Source: an uncultured Bacteroidales bacterium (GTDB taxonomy: Bacteria; Bacteroidota; Bacteroidia; Bacteroidales; F082). From it: DNA of 59,939 nucleotides. The stretch's first letter is position 1, and each line of letters begins with the position of its first letter. The position numbers and the translations under genes were made by a program. Location: the NCBI GenBank assembly GCA_905234645.1, contig CAJOIS010000028.1, positions 1-59,939 on the forward strand. Reading direction: 5' to 3'. The notes under the pieces were generated by a model, which was not told the DNA's origin, did not search any database, and was given only the letters and a program-made list of their open reading frames with translations. Below are positions 7,681 through 17,347 of this stretch, one piece after another.

Positions 7681-8954
7681 TGAAGAAGTCGCTGCTTTCC
7701 ATAGTGTTGCTGTTGGCCTGCAGGCTGCTCATGGCGCAATCCTTGCCCCTGGTGCTGCCCGTGCCGAACTATGACTTCGCCAACTTCGAGCGCAACCGCA
7801 TCATCTATCCCGGCGACAGCCTCGCCATGGAACGCTTCTTCCAGAAGATGGACTCCGTCGTCTTCCTCGGCGAAGGCAACGTCAGCATCATGCACATCGG
7901 CGGCTCGCACGTGCAAGCCGGCGTGATGACGCAACAGTTCCGCGACAACCTGCTGAGCATCGGCACCGACCTCATAGGTGGGCAGAACTTCGTCTTCCCC
8001 TTCACGGCAGGCGGCACCAACAACCCATCGCATTACATCGTCCGCTCCACGGGCAAATGGACCTACTGCCGCAATGCCGTCAGACGCGAGACCGACAAAC
8101 GCATGGGATTGGCAGGCGCCGCCATCACCACCACCGACCCACAGGCCTCGGTGAGCATCATGACCCGCTCGAAATACCCCACCGACCTCACCCCCGACTT
8201 CGACTTCAACAAGGTGACCCTCATCGGCTTCTCGGAGACCGAAGATGTAGAGCCTTTGGTAAGATACGACGGCAAGGTGTTTCATGGACGGCATGATGAA
8301 GAGCGGGAGACCTACACCTTCGAGCTGCCCGACTTCACCGATTCCATCCGCATCCTTTTCGACTCCGTCCCAGGTGAGTTTACGTTGACAGGCGTGCTGC
8401 TCGAGAACGGCATGCCGGGCATCAGCGTGCATGGCATAGGCGTCAACGGCGCCAGCGTGCCGTCGTACCTGCGCTGCTACGATTTCGAGCGCGACCTCGA
8501 GCTTATCCATCCCGACCTCATCATCTTCGGCATCGGCATCAACGATGCGGCGGAAGAAGACTTTGAGAAGCAGACCTTCATGAGAAACTACGACGCCCTC
8601 ATCCGCGTCATCAAGCGCGTCAACCCCGACTGCGCCTTGCTCTTCATGACCAACAACGACAGCTACAAGCGCATCAAGGTCAAGAAGAAGACACGCTACG
8701 AAGTCAACCCCAACGGCAGAGTCGTCGAGGACGCCTGCATGCAGATGGGCAAACGCTACAACGCCGCTGTGTGGGACCAGTTCGACATCATGGGCGGGCT
8801 GACCTCCATGCAGGACTGGGAAAAAGCCGGCCTGGCCAAGAAAGACAAGGTGCACTTCACCAACGAAGGCTACCAACTCCTGGGCGACCTGCTCTACAAT
8901 GCCTTGATAACTAGATACATGGAACACCTGCATCTGAACGCCAAAGACAAATGA
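7680..8954 (+). CDS. Exported SGNH-hydrolase-like protein (second of pair)
   Basis: 424 residues; the ATG shares one base with the preceding stop (TAATG). The signal peptide ends near LLMAQ. Motifs: block I HIGGSHVQ (GGSH instead of GDSH, Ser kept), block III FGIGIND and block V DKVHFTNEGYQLLGD. The layout parallels the upstream SGNH gene (both have a MGG motif before the final Asp/His), so the two probably arose by duplication and diverged. Its role is likely acyl transfer or removal on the same glycan as its neighbours. The stop overlaps the MBOAT start (ATGA). Confidence 0.8.
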   Translation: MKKSLLSIVLLLACRLLMAQSLPLVLPVPNYDFANFERNRIIYPGDSLAMERFFQKMDSVVFLGEGNVSIMHIGGSHVQAGVMTQQFRDNLLSIGTDLIGGQNFVFPFTAGGTNNPSHYIVRSTGKWTYCRNAVRRETDKRMGLAGAAITTTDPQASVSIMTRSKYPTDLTPDFDFNKVTLIGFSETEDVEPLVRYDGKVFHGRHDEERETYTFELPDFTDSIRILFDSVPGEFTLTGVLLENGMPGISVHGIGVNGASVPSYLRCYDFERDLELIHPDLIIFGIGINDAAEEDFEKQTFMRNYDALIRVIKRVNPDCALLFMTNNDSYKRIKVKKKTRYEVNPNGRVVEDACMQMGKRYNAAVWDQFDIMGGLTSMQDWEKAGLAKKDKVHFTNEGYQLLGDLLYNALITRYMEHLHLNAKDK

Positions 8955-10816
8955 CACTGAACCCCGAAATAGCATTGGACTTCCTCACCCGAGTCTTCTC
9001 GTTCGACAAGGCCCATCCCTTGTTGTTCACCCAGTTCTATTTCTGGGCTTTCTTCGCCGTGGTGTTCGCCTTCTTCTGCCTGTTCAGGAACAAGTGCCTG
9101 CTGCGCAATACCTTCCTGTTTTTCGTCAGCCTATTCTTCTATTTCAAGACCAGCGGACTCTTCGTCCTCATCCTGGTCTTCATCACCTTGTATAATTTCT
9201 TCGCGGGCAAGTGGCTGCACACGCGAAAAAGGGATGGCAGCCGCAACTTCGTGCTGGCCCTCAGCGTCATCGTCAACCTGTCGACGCTGTTCTATTTCAA
9301 ATACGCCTATTTCCTCACCGACGTCCTCAACGACTTGACGGGTCTTGAGTTCCGTGTATTCGATGTGTTCTCATGGGTAGGCAACCAAATCACGGGCGAC
9401 AACCGCTTCAGCGTTGACACCATCCTGCTGCCAGTAGGTATTTCATTCTATACCTTCCAGGCCATCAGCTACATCATGGATGTCTACCGCAAGCGCATCG
9501 AGCCTGTCCGCAACATCTTCGACTTCGGCTTCTATGTGAGTTTCTTCCCACAGCTGGTGGCGGGTCCCATCGTGAGGGCCAACGAGTTCATCCCGCAGCT
9601 CCACAAGAAATACTTCCTCGGCCGCAAGCAGTTCGGCATCGCCGTGTTCTGGATCATCAACGGCTTGGTAAAGAAAATCGTGCTCAGCGACTATATTGCC
9701 GTCAACTTCATCGACCGCGTCTTCGACCAGCCCTTGCTTTATACCGGCTTTGAGAACCTGATGGCCTTGTTCGGCTATTCCCTGCAGGTCTATGCCGATT
9801 TCTCGGGCTACACCGACATCGCCATCGGCGTGGCCATGCTGATGGGCTTCTACCTGCCCAAGAACTTCAACTCGCCCTATAAAGCCAAAAATCCAGGCGA
9901 GTTCTGGAAACGCTGGCACATGTCGCTTTCGCGCTGGCTGCAGGACTACCTGTATATCCCGCTAGGCGGCAACCGCAACGCCACCTTCGGCTCCTTCTGC
10001 ATCATCATCATGATTGCCGCCATTGCCGTCTTCCTTTCTGGTAGCTGGTGGATAGGCTTGGGCGTAGGTGTCGCCGCCTTGATTGTCGCTTTGGTAGCCA
10101 TCTTCAAGCCCGAGAAGCGGAAGAAGATCACCACTAACATTAACGCCATGGACACCATGCTGTTGGGCGGCCTGTGGCACGGCGCCTCGTGGAACTTCAT
10201 GATCTGGGGCGGCTTGAACGGCATCGGCATGATCTTCTACAAATTCTGGAAAGACTGGACCGTCTACGGCCGCACCTTATTTATATTAATGGTGACCTTC
10301 CTGTTGCGCATCTTGTGCGTCTTCGTCCCGCGCCCCGTGTTCAACGTGCTGTTTGTGTGGTGCATGATCATCCTGGCGGGCAACATGCTGCGCATGCTCT
10401 ACAACCTCTTCGGTGGCAAGAGGACGCTACAGTGGCTGCAGGACGCCTGGGCCATCTTCCAGACCTTCACCTTCATCACCTTCACGCGACTGTTCTTCCG
10501 CAGCGGCTCCAACCTCGACCCTGCAGAAGCCAACGAGACGGCATGGAACACGGCAAAGAACATGGTGAACCAAATGGGTGGGAAATGGCGCATAGAACAG
10601 ATTCCCGACATCGTTTGGCATTACCGCAACGTATTCATTCTCATTTTGATAGGAATGATTATCCACTGGTTACCTGAGCGCTTCAAGCGGCGCTACCGCA
10701 TCTGGTTCGCCAAGATGCCCCTGCCACTGATGGTGCTGGTCTGCGTCATCGTCGTGTTCGTCATCTATCAGTTCATCACGGCGGATCTGCAGTCGTTTAT
10801 TTATTTCCAGTTCTAA
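8951..10816 (+). CDS. MBOAT family O-acyltransferase (AlgI/DltB/PatA-like)
   Basis: 621 residues with at least ten membrane segments. AlgI-family signatures: LPVGISFYTFQAISYIMDVY, FFPQLVAGPIVRA, QVYADFSGYTDIAIG, FWKRWHMSLSRWLQDYLYIPLGGNR and GLWHGASWNFMIWGG, which holds the conserved active-site His. It moves an activated acyl (usually acetyl) group from the cytoplasm across the inner membrane to periplasmic partners. A hydrophobic insert (about 350-385) separates the two conserved blocks and the C-terminus is long. It is the last gene of the four-gene overlapping operon and is followed by a repeat hairpin. Confidence 0.92.
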   Translation: MTLNPEIALDFLTRVFSFDKAHPLLFTQFYFWAFFAVVFAFFCLFRNKCLLRNTFLFFVSLFFYFKTSGLFVLILVFITLYNFFAGKWLHTRKRDGSRNFVLALSVIVNLSTLFYFKYAYFLTDVLNDLTGLEFRVFDVFSWVGNQITGDNRFSVDTILLPVGISFYTFQAISYIMDVYRKRIEPVRNIFDFGFYVSFFPQLVAGPIVRANEFIPQLHKKYFLGRKQFGIAVFWIINGLVKKIVLSDYIAVNFIDRVFDQPLLYTGFENLMALFGYSLQVYADFSGYTDIAIGVAMLMGFYLPKNFNSPYKAKNPGEFWKRWHMSLSRWLQDYLYIPLGGNRNATFGSFCIIIMIAAIAVFLSGSWWIGLGVGVAALIVALVAIFKPEKRKKITTNINAMDTMLLGGLWHGASWNFMIWGGLNGIGMIFYKFWKDWTVYGRTLFILMVTFLLRILCVFVPRPVFNVLFVWCMIILAGNMLRMLYNLFGGKRTLQWLQDAWAIFQTFTFITFTRLFFRSGSNLDPAEANETAWNTAKNMVNQMGGKWRIEQIPDIVWHYRNVFILILIGMIIHWLPERFKRRYRIWFAKMPLPLMVLVCVIVVFVIYQFITADLQSFIYFQF

Positions 10817-10894
10817 CGTCATTGCGAGGAGCATAAGCGACGAAGCAATCCAGAGTATAATTCCCTGGATTGCTTCGCTACGCTCGCAATGACG
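10817..10894. repeat. Palindromic CGTCATTGCGAGGAGC repeat
   Basis: The arm CGTCATTGCGAG(GAGC) reappears inverted as (G)CTCGCAATGACG, with inner arms GAAGCAATCCAG/CTGGATTGCTTC. It lies between the convergent MBOAT and methionine aminopeptidase genes and may act as a terminator. Similar elements occur widely in bacterial genomes. Confidence 0.85.
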
Positions 10895-10924
10895 CAAAGC
10901 GGCTATCAGATATAAAACGAGTCT

Positions 10925-11779
10925 TTAATGCGTCAGGATTTCCAATCCAGTTTCCGTCATAAGGAATGTATGCTCCCATTGCGCTGAGGGCAGCTCATCC
11001 TCGGTGATGACGGTCCAGCCGTCTGCGCTGTCGACGAAGACCTTCCACGTGCCCATGTTGATCATAGGCTCGATGGTGAACACCATGCCCGGCACCAGCA
11101 GCATACCCGTGCCTTTCTTGCCATAGTGCAACACCTCAGGGTCGTCGTGGAACTTGAGGCCCACACCGTGGCCACAGAGGTCGCGCACCACGCTAAAGCC
11201 GTTCTTGTGGGCATGTTGCTGGATGGCATTGCCGATGTCACCCACGAAACCGAAAGGCTTGGCAGCCTCCATGCCGATCTCGAGACATTCCTTCGCCACG
11301 TCAACAAGCTTTTGCTTGCGTGCCGATGTCTTGCCAATGACATACATACGCGAGGCATCAGCGTAAAAGCCGTCCAAGATGGTGGTGCAGTCCACATTGA
11401 CGATGTCGCCTTCCTTGAGGATCTCCTTGGCCGAAGGGATGCCGTGGCAGACCACTTCATTGACTGAGACACACACGCTCTTGGGATAGCCTTCGTAGCC
11501 CAAAGTGGCAGGGATGGCACCATGCTCAATGGTGTAGTTATGCACCAAATCATTGATTTCCAAGGTACTCATGCCCGCATGGATCTTCTCGCCCACGAGG
11601 TCAAGAATAGCCGTGTTGATGACGCCGCTCTTGCGAATGCCCTCGATCTCTTCGGGAGTGCGAATGAGGGTACGCTTCGGCACCATCACGCCGCGCGCCT
11701 CCAAAGCCATCACTTTCTTGTCCAACGCTGTCGGCTCTTGTCCGGCCGGCACACGCCATCTTTTACGCCTTGTAAACAT
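10925..11779 (-). CDS. map: Methionine aminopeptidase, type I
   Basis: 284 residues from the ATG at 11779, chosen because a promoter box lies 19 nt upstream; a longer in-frame start at 11860 would cover it. It removes the initiator Met from nascent proteins. The five metal ligands of the pita-bread fold are present: two Asp in VDCTTILDGFYADASRM, His in GHGVG, Glu in TIEPMI and Glu in WEHTF. A short N-terminal extension (MFTRRKRWRVPAGQEP) precedes the catalytic domain. It stands alone, divergent from mutA. Confidence 0.95.
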   Translation of the reverse strand: MFTRRKRWRVPAGQEPTALDKKVMALEARGVMVPKRTLIRTPEEIEGIRKSGVINTAILDLVGEKIHAGMSTLEINDLVHNYTIEHGAIPATLGYEGYPKSVCVSVNEVVCHGIPSAKEILKEGDIVNVDCTTILDGFYADASRMYVIGKTSARKQKLVDVAKECLEIGMEAAKPFGFVGDIGNAIQQHAHKNGFSVVRDLCGHGVGLKFHDDPEVLHYGKKGTGMLLVPGMVFTIEPMINMGTWKVFVDSADGWTVITEDELPSAQWEHTFLMTETGLEILTH

Positions 11780-11797
11780 ACTGTCTGATTTTTTCGG

Positions 11798-11805
11798 CAA
11801 AAGTA
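11798..11805 (-). promoter_or_regulatory. -7 box (TACTTTTG) for map
   Basis: Minus-strand TACTTTTG ends 18 nt before the ATG at 11779, implying a very short leader. Confidence 0.6.
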
Positions 11806-11867
11806 CGGAGTTTTTATCTTTTTCTCTATCTTTGTCACTTAAAAAGTTACCCAATCGCAATATTTCT

Positions 11868-11875
11868 TAATTTTG
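11868..11875 (+). promoter_or_regulatory. -7 box (TAATTTTG) for mutA
   Basis: Plus-strand TAATTTTGC 60 nt before the mutA ATG. A second match (TATCTTTG, 11827-11834) lies further upstream. No cobalamin riboswitch-like length is available in the leader. Confidence 0.55.
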
Positions 11876-11935
11876 CAGATTAGTTTCGACATCGTATAAT
11901 AATCAAATACAAGAATATCAATCAAATACAACAAC

Positions 11936-13786
11936 ATGGAAGAAACGAAAAGACTCTTTGAGGAATTTCCACCCGTGAGTACCGAAGAATGGGAAGCGGT
12001 AATAGAGAAAGACCTCAAAGGGGCAGATTACAACAAAAAGCTGGTTTGGCGCACGGCCGAAGGCTTCAATGTGAGGCCTTACTACCGCGCCGAGAACCTT
12101 GCAGACATTCCGTGGACGGGTCAGCAACCCAACGAGTTCCCCTATGTCCGCGGCAACAAGGCCGAGGGTAATGAGTGGCTCGTTCGCCAAGACATCACCG
12201 TCAAGAATGTGCATGAAGCCAACAAGGTGGCCCTCAACGCCATCAGCCGTGGCGCTAACAGCATCGGCTTTAAGCTGGAGTACGACAAGCCTTACGACAC
12301 CATCGCCATCTCGACCTTGCTCAACGGCATCGACCAAAACGCTGTGGAAATCAATTTCTACAACAACAAGTATCACCTGCCGTTGCTGGAGATGTTGTCG
12401 AAGATTCCGGGCATCAAAGGTTCGTTAAACTACGACCCGTTGACGCGTTATTTGCGCCGTGGCGTGTGGTACATCACCGAAGGTGCCGACATGGAATTAG
12501 CCTACATCGTGGTGAAAGCCGAGATGCCTGGTTTCCAGACCATCGGCGTCAACAGCCATGTGTTTACCAACGCCGGCTCGACCATCGTACAGGAGATGGC
12601 CTTCGCCCTCGCCGTGGGTGCCGAGTATCTCGACAAACTCACTGAAAAAGGCCTGACCATCGATGAAATTGCGCCCAAGATGCGTTTCAACGTCGCTGTC
12701 GGACAGAACTACTTCATGGAGATGGCTAAGATGCGTGCTTACCGCCTGCTGTGGGCCAACATCGTGAAGGCCTATGGCGGCAAGGAAGAGAACGCCAAGA
12801 TGCATATCCATGCCACCAACGCCGAGCTGGGTATGAGCCTCTACGACGCTTACGTCAACATGCTGCGCACCACTTCAGGTACGATGTCAGCCGTCCTCGG
12901 CGGTGTGGATTCGTTCACCGTGATGCCGTTCGACGCGCCGTTTGAGCTGCCCACCGACTTCGCCGACCGTATCGCCCGCAACCAGCAGCTCATCCTCAAG
13001 GAAGAGGCCCACTTCGACAAGGTGGCCGACCCTGCCGCAGGTTCCTACTACATCGAGAACCTCACCGAGAGCTTGGCCACTGCCGCTTGGGACTTGTTCA
13101 ACAAGATCCAGGACGAAGGCGGTTATCTTGAAGCCGTCCGCAAGGGCATGATCCAAGGCCTCATTAAGGAAAGCGCCGCCAAGAAGTTCAGCAACGTGGC
13201 CACCCGCCGCGAGACTATCCTTGGCACCAACCAGTTCCCGAACTTCACCGAGAGCCTCAAGTTCACGCCCGAGGCTTGGGTGATGGAAGCCGAAGACCGC
13301 CGCGACGAGAAGGCCGAGGTCGAGACCATCGTCACTTTCCGCGCCGCACAACAGTTTGAGAAGCTGCGCTATGCCACAGACGTCTATGCTCAGGACCACA
13401 AGCGTCCCGTGGCTTGGATGTTCACCTACGGCAACCTCGCCATGCGTAAGGCCCGCGCCAACTTCGCCTCCAACTTCTTCGCCTGCGCCGGCATACAAGT
13501 CGTCGACAACCCGGGCTTCAAGACCTTGGACGAAGGCATCGCCGCCGCCCGCAACGAGAAACCCGAGATCGTGGTCATCTGCTCCTCCGACGAGGAATAC
13601 GGCGAAGGCAACGCCCTCAAGATCTATGAAGAGTTGAAGAACGAGACCATCGTGGTGCTCGCCGGTAACCCCGAAGGCACTGCCGACATCCTCAAAGAGG
13701 CTGGCTTGAAGTATTTCATCCACGTCAAGAGCAACGTCTTAGACACTTTAACGGAGTTCCAGAAACAATTAGGTATAACGAAATAA
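11936..13786 (+). CDS. mutA: Methylmalonyl-CoA mutase small (beta) subunit
   Basis: 616 residues, the usual size. With MutB it interconverts succinyl-CoA and (R)-methylmalonyl-CoA using adenosylcobalamin, a step of propionate formation in Bacteroidota. It shares the TIM-barrel fold of MutB (for example [19 protein letters not shown] [14 protein letters not shown] and [15 protein letters not shown]). The C-terminal Rossmann-like region lacks the DxHxxG cobalamin motif, as expected for the non-catalytic subunit. It is followed by a repeat and then mutB, 82 nt downstream. Confidence 0.96.
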   Translation: MEETKRLFEEFPPVSTEEWEAVIEKDLKGADYNKKLVWRTAEGFNVRPYYRAENLADIPWTGQQPNEFPYVRGNKAEGNEWLVRQDITVKNVHEANKVALNAISRGANSIGFKLEYDKPYDTIAISTLLNGIDQNAVEINFYNNKYHLPLLEMLSKIPGIKGSLNYDPLTRYLRRGVWYITEGADMELAYIVVKAEMPGFQTIGVNSHVFTNAGSTIVQEMAFALAVGAEYLDKLTEKGLTIDEIAPKMRFNVAVGQNYFMEMAKMRAYRLLWANIVKAYGGKEENAKMHIHATNAELGMSLYDAYVNMLRTTSGTMSAVLGGVDSFTVMPFDAPFELPTDFADRIARNQQLILKEEAHFDKVADPAAGSYYIENLTESLATAAWDLFNKIQDEGGYLEAVRKGMIQGLIKESAAKKFSNVATRRETILGTNQFPNFTESLKFTPEAWVMEAEDRRDEKAEVETIVTFRAAQQFEKLRYATDVYAQDHKRPVAWMFTYGNLAMRKARANFASNFFACAGIQVVDNPGFKTLDEGIAAARNEKPEIVVICSSDEEYGEGNALKIYEELKNETIVVLAGNPEGTADILKEAGLKYFIHVKSNVLDTLTEFQKQLGITK

Positions 13787-13793
13787 AAACGCG

Positions 13794-13845
13794 GCGTTTC
13801 GACAAGCTCAACGACCGCTAAGGTCCCTGAGCCTGTCGAAGGGCC
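13794..13845. repeat. TTTCGACAAGCTCA repeat between mutA and mutB
   Basis: Arms TTTCGACAAGCTCA and TGAGCCTGTCGAAG can pair across a GC-rich centre. It is the same family as 3678, 23278 and 39166. It leaves the mutA-mutB operon order intact but may affect mRNA stability between the cistrons. Confidence 0.8.
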
Positions 13846-13868
13846 GACACAAAAGAAAGGATAAAAAG

Positions 13869-14585
13869 ATGAAACCCAACTATAAAGACATCAATATCAA
13901 CGCTATACCTAAACACAGTGGCCTCATCCTGCCGAATGGCGAGCCTTGGGAGACCTCTGAACACATCATGGTGAAGCCTGCCTACACCGAGAAAGACCTC
14001 GAAGGCATGGAGCACCTCAACTATGCCGCTGGCATTGCCCCCTTCCTCCGTGGACCTTACTCGACGATGTATGTGATGCGTCCTTGGACCATCCGTCAGT
14101 ACGCTGGTTTCTCCACCGCTGAGGAATCGAACGCCTTCTACCGTCGTAACATCGCTGCCGGTCAGAAAGGCCTGTCCGTGGCCTTCGACTTGGCCACCCA
14201 CCGTGGCTACGACGCCGACCACGAACGCGTCATGGGCGATGTGGGTAAAGCAGGTGTGTCCATCTGCTCCGTCGAAGACATGAAGGTGCTGTTCGACCAG
14301 ATTCCGCTGAACAAAATGTCCGTCTCCATGACCATGAACGGCGCTGTGTTGCCCATCCTGGCCTTCTACATCGTCGCGGCCTTGGAGCAGGGCGCCCAAT
14401 ATGAGGAGTTGCAAGGCACCATCCAGAACGACATCCTGAAGGAGTTCATGGTGCGTAACACCTATATCTATCCGCCTGAGTTCTCGATGCGCATCATCGC
14501 CGACCTCGCAGAACATGCCGAAGTTCAACAGCATCTCCATCTCGGGTTACCACATGCAGGAAGCCGGTGCCACCTCCGACATTGA
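13869..14585 (+). CDS. mutB: Methylmalonyl-CoA mutase large subunit, N-terminal part (frameshifted)
   Basis: The reading frame follows MutB perfectly ([56 protein letters not shown]) up to about 14510 and then turns into nonsense ending at 14585. The next frame resumes with [22 protein letters not shown]. In homologues only IFxY lies between RIIAD and TSxNMP, so about 14 nt are missing at 14508-14514, which shifts the frame. The catalytic (alpha) subunit binds substrate with this barrel domain. Either a real loss-of-function deletion or an assembly error; mutA next door is intact. Confidence 0.85.
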   Translation: MKPNYKDININAIPKHSGLILPNGEPWETSEHIMVKPAYTEKDLEGMEHLNYAAGIAPFLRGPYSTMYVMRPWTIRQYAGFSTAEESNAFYRRNIAAGQKGLSVAFDLATHRGYDADHERVMGDVGKAGVSICSVEDMKVLFDQIPLNKMSVSMTMNGAVLPILAFYIVAALEQGAQYEELQGTIQNDILKEFMVRNTYIYPPEFSMRIIADLAEHAEVQQHLHLGLPHAGSRCHLRH

Positions 14586-15996
14586 GATGGCCTACACCTT
14601 GGCCGACGGCTGGGACTACCTCCGCACGGGTGTCAAGGCCGGCCTCGACATCGACGCCTTCGCGCCGCGTCTGTCGTTCTTCTGGTGCTCGGGCATGAAC
14701 CACTTCATGGAGATTGCCAAGATGCGCGCCGCCCGTATGATCTGGGCCAAGATCGTGAAGACCTTCAACCCGAAGAACAGCAAGTCTCTGGCGCTGCGTA
14801 CCCACACGCAAACCTCGGGCTGGTCGCTCACCGAGCAAGACCCGTTCAACAACGTGGCGCGTACCTGCATCGAGGCCATGGGCGCTGCCTTGGGTCACAC
14901 CCAGAGCCTGCACACCAACGCCTTGGACGAGGCCATCGCTCTGCCCACCGACTTCAGTGCTCGTATCGCCCGTAACACCCAGATCTACATCCAAGAAGAG
15001 ACCAACGTCTGCCGTGTCGTCGACCCGTGGGCTGGCTCCTATTATGTGGAAAGCCTCACCCGCGACCTTTACCAGCGTGCTTGGGGTCACATTCAGGAGG
15101 TGGAAGCCATGGGTGGCATGGCCAAAGCCATCGACACCGGACTTCCGAAGATGCGTATCGAAGAGGCCGCTGCCCGCAAGCAGGCCAAGATCGACTCGGG
15201 CCGCGAGACCATCGTGGGTATCAACAAGTACCGCCTCGACCACGAAGACCCGATTGAGACCTTGGAAGTCGACAACACCGCTGTGCGTGAGTCGCAGATC
15301 AAGCGCTTGAAGGAACTCCGCGCCAACCGCAACGAGGCCGACGTGCAGCGTTGCCTTGAGGCCATCACCAAGTGTGCCGAGACGCGCGAAGGCAACCTGC
15401 TGGCCCTGGCCATCGAGGCTGCCAAGTGCCGCGCCACTTTGGGTGAGATCTCCATGGCTTGCGAGAAGGTCGCAGGTCGTTATAAGGCTGTCATTCGTTC
15501 AATCTCAGGAGTATATTCTATGGAAACGAAAAACGATGCAAGATTCGAGGAAGCCTGCCGCAAGGCCGACGAGTTCGCCAAGTTGGAGGGCCGCCGTCCG
15601 CGTATCATGATCGCCAAGATGGGTCAGGACGGCCACGACCGTGGCGCCAAGGTGGTTGCCACCGGTTATGCCGACATCGGCTTCGACGTCGACGTGGGTC
15701 CGCTGTTCCAGACGCCCGCTGAGGCTGCCAAGCAAGCCGTCGAGAACGACGTCCACATCTTGGGCGTGAGTTCGCTGGCCGCCGGTCACAAGACCCTCGT
15801 GCCGCAGGTCATCGCCGAACTCGAGAAGCTGGGGCGTCCCGACATCATGGTCACCGTTGGTGGCGTGATCCCCGCGCAGGACTACCAGTTCCTCTACGAT
15901 GCCGGCGCCGTGGCCATCTTTGGTCCCGGCACGGTCATCAGCGATTCGGCCATCAAGATGCTGGATTTGCTGATTGAGGCAAGGAAACAGGCCTAA
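14515..15996 (+). CDS. mutB: Methylmalonyl-CoA mutase large subunit, C-terminal part
   Basis: 493 residues continuing MutB in the +1 frame. It contains the rest of the TIM barrel ([50 protein letters not shown]) and the full cobalamin-binding domain with [18 protein letters not shown] (the DxHxxG motif whose His ligates cobalt) and [16 protein letters not shown]. The ATG at 14515 is an internal Met of the normal protein (NMPKF), not a natural start. With 13869-14585 it makes a protein of about 710 residues, the family length once the missing 14 nt are restored. Confidence 0.88.
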   Translation: MPKFNSISISGYHMQEAGATSDIEMAYTLADGWDYLRTGVKAGLDIDAFAPRLSFFWCSGMNHFMEIAKMRAARMIWAKIVKTFNPKNSKSLALRTHTQTSGWSLTEQDPFNNVARTCIEAMGAALGHTQSLHTNALDEAIALPTDFSARIARNTQIYIQEETNVCRVVDPWAGSYYVESLTRDLYQRAWGHIQEVEAMGGMAKAIDTGLPKMRIEEAAARKQAKIDSGRETIVGINKYRLDHEDPIETLEVDNTAVRESQIKRLKELRANRNEADVQRCLEAITKCAETREGNLLALAIEAAKCRATLGEISMACEKVAGRYKAVIRSISGVYSMETKNDARFEEACRKADEFAKLEGRRPRIMIAKMGQDGHDRGAKVVATGYADIGFDVDVGPLFQTPAEAAKQAVENDVHILGVSSLAAGHKTLVPQVIAELEKLGRPDIMVTVGGVIPAQDYQFLYDAGAVAIFGPGTVISDSAIKMLDLLIEARKQA

Positions 15997-16004
15997 AAAC
16001 AATG

Positions 16005-16032
16005 GTAGAGACGCAAAATCTTGCGTCTCTAC
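16005..16032. repeat. Perfect 12-bp palindrome
   Basis: GTAGAGACGCAA and TTGCGTCTCTAC flank a 4-nt loop just downstream of the mutB stop; a probable terminator or REP-like element. Confidence 0.8.
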
Positions 16033-16040
16033 GACAACCA

Positions 16041-16070
16041 CAAAGGGGTGCGCCTTGGCGTACCCCTTTG
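16041..16070. repeat. Second hairpin between mutB and rlmI
   Basis: CAAAGGGGTGCGC and GCGTACCCCTTTG pair with one mismatch, 8 nt after the previous palindrome. Two unrelated hairpins in tandem separate mutB from the methyltransferase gene. Confidence 0.7.
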
Positions 16071-16090
16071 TACCAAAAACCAAATACAAC

Positions 16091-17296
16091 ATGGCAGAAA
16101 AACCCCTTTACCCTATCATCCGTCTCAACCCCGGCAAAGAAGATGCCCTACGCCGTTTCCACCCTTGGGTGTTCTCTGGCGCCATCCACGACGCCGCAAA
16201 GGGCCTTCAGGCTGGCGACACCGTCACTGTCACCGACTATGACGGCAACATCCTCGGCACAGGCTTCTGCGAGTCGGACAGCATCGCCGTCAAAATCCTG
16301 AGCTTCGACAACCGCAAGATCGACGAAAGATTCTTCCTCGACCGCCTCAAACACGCCTATGACGTCAGAAAGATCATGGGCTTGACGCACAACGAGCATA
16401 CCAACTGCTTCCGTCTCGTCCACTCCGAAGGCGACGGCTTGGCGGGCCTCATCGTCGACATCTACGGCCACACCGCCGTGGTGCAAGCCCAGACCGAAGG
16501 CATGGCGCTGCATCTGAAAGAGATTGTCCGAGCCTTGAAGCTCATGCCTGACCTCGGCCTGCAAGCCATCTACAACAAAAGCGCCGAAGCTATGCAACGT
16601 ATGGGCAAGGAAGACGCCATCATCGAAGATGGTTACCTCTTCGGCGAGCGTTTGGATGAGGTGATTCTGGAAAACGACAGCCGCTTCCTGCCCAACTGGG
16701 AGGAAGGCCAGAAGACAGGCTTCTTCCTCGACCAACGCGAGAACCGTGAACTGGTGCGCCATTTCGCACAAGGCAAGACCGTGCTCAACGCCTTTGGCTA
16801 CACAGGCGGCTTTTCCGTTACGGCGCTGAAGGGCGGCGCTCGAAGAGCCATCACCGTTGACGCCTCAAAGAAAGCCATCACCATGGCCGAAGACAACATC
16901 GAGCTGAATGGCTATTCCAAAGAAGAGAATCCATGTTATGTGGCTGACATGAAGGAATACATCACGGAAATGCGCCAAGGTGCTTTCGACCTCATCATTC
17001 TCGACCCGCCGGCATTCGCTAAGCGACATCAGGACAGGCATCGTGGCTTGGGTGGCTACAAGTTCCTCAACGCCGAGGCCATCAAGCGCATCGAGAAAGG
17101 CGGAATGCTGTTCACCTTCAGCTGCTCACAGGCTGTCGACAAGGCCACATTCCAAGGCATCGTCACCGCCGCAGCCATCGAGGCGAAACGCAACGTCCGC
17201 ATCGTCGAACAGCTGTCGCAGCCCGCCGATCACCCCATCAACATCTTCCACCCCGAAGGTGCCTACCTAAAAGGGTTGATGCTGATTGTGGAATAA
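16091..17296 (+). CDS. rlmI: 23S rRNA m5C methyltransferase, RlmI family
   Basis: 401 residues from the ATG after the double hairpin. An N-terminal PUA domain (RFHPWVFSGAI, GDTVTVTDYDGNILGTGF) is followed by an SAM-binding Rossmann domain: LNAFGYTGGFSVTALKGGA (motif I), ILDPPAF (motif IV) and FSCSQ with the candidate catalytic Cys. The family methylates C1962 of 23S rRNA in E. coli. The substrate is inferred from family. A perfect bidirectional terminator follows. Confidence 0.9.
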   Translation: MAEKPLYPIIRLNPGKEDALRRFHPWVFSGAIHDAAKGLQAGDTVTVTDYDGNILGTGFCESDSIAVKILSFDNRKIDERFFLDRLKHAYDVRKIMGLTHNEHTNCFRLVHSEGDGLAGLIVDIYGHTAVVQAQTEGMALHLKEIVRALKLMPDLGLQAIYNKSAEAMQRMGKEDAIIEDGYLFGERLDEVILENDSRFLPNWEEGQKTGFFLDQRENRELVRHFAQGKTVLNAFGYTGGFSVTALKGGARRAITVDASKKAITMAEDNIELNGYSKEENPCYVADMKEYITEMRQGAFDLIILDPPAFAKRHQDRHRGLGGYKFLNAEAIKRIEKGGMLFTFSCSQAVDKATFQGIVTAAAIEAKRNVRIVEQLSQPADHPINIFHPEGAYLKGLMLIVE

Positions 17297-17334
17297 AAAA
17301 ATCGCCTTGCATTTCGAAATGCAAGGCGATTTTT
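17297..17334. terminator. Perfect bidirectional terminator hairpin
   Basis: A 38-nt perfect palindrome with core ATCGCCTTGCATTT/AAATGCAAGGCGAT flanked by an A run and a T run. It sits between the convergent rlmI and the lipoprotein gene ending at 17348. Confidence 0.92.
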
Positions 17335-17347
17335 AGTTATCGTATTA

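Noticed and set aside
7650..8975. Long minus-strand ORF (441 codons) opposite the second SGNH gene
   Set aside because: Same cause; its His/Val/Gly-rich composition is typical of reversed GC-rich coding sequence.
11876..11935. Cobalamin riboswitch before mutA
   Set aside because: The leader after the -7 box is only about 60 nt and lacks the conserved B12-box elements.
14500..14520. Programmed +1 frameshift in mutB (likewise in ileS and porZ)
   Set aside because: Programmed shifts keep the full protein sequence. Here conserved residues are missing, and no slippery site or stimulatory structure is seen.
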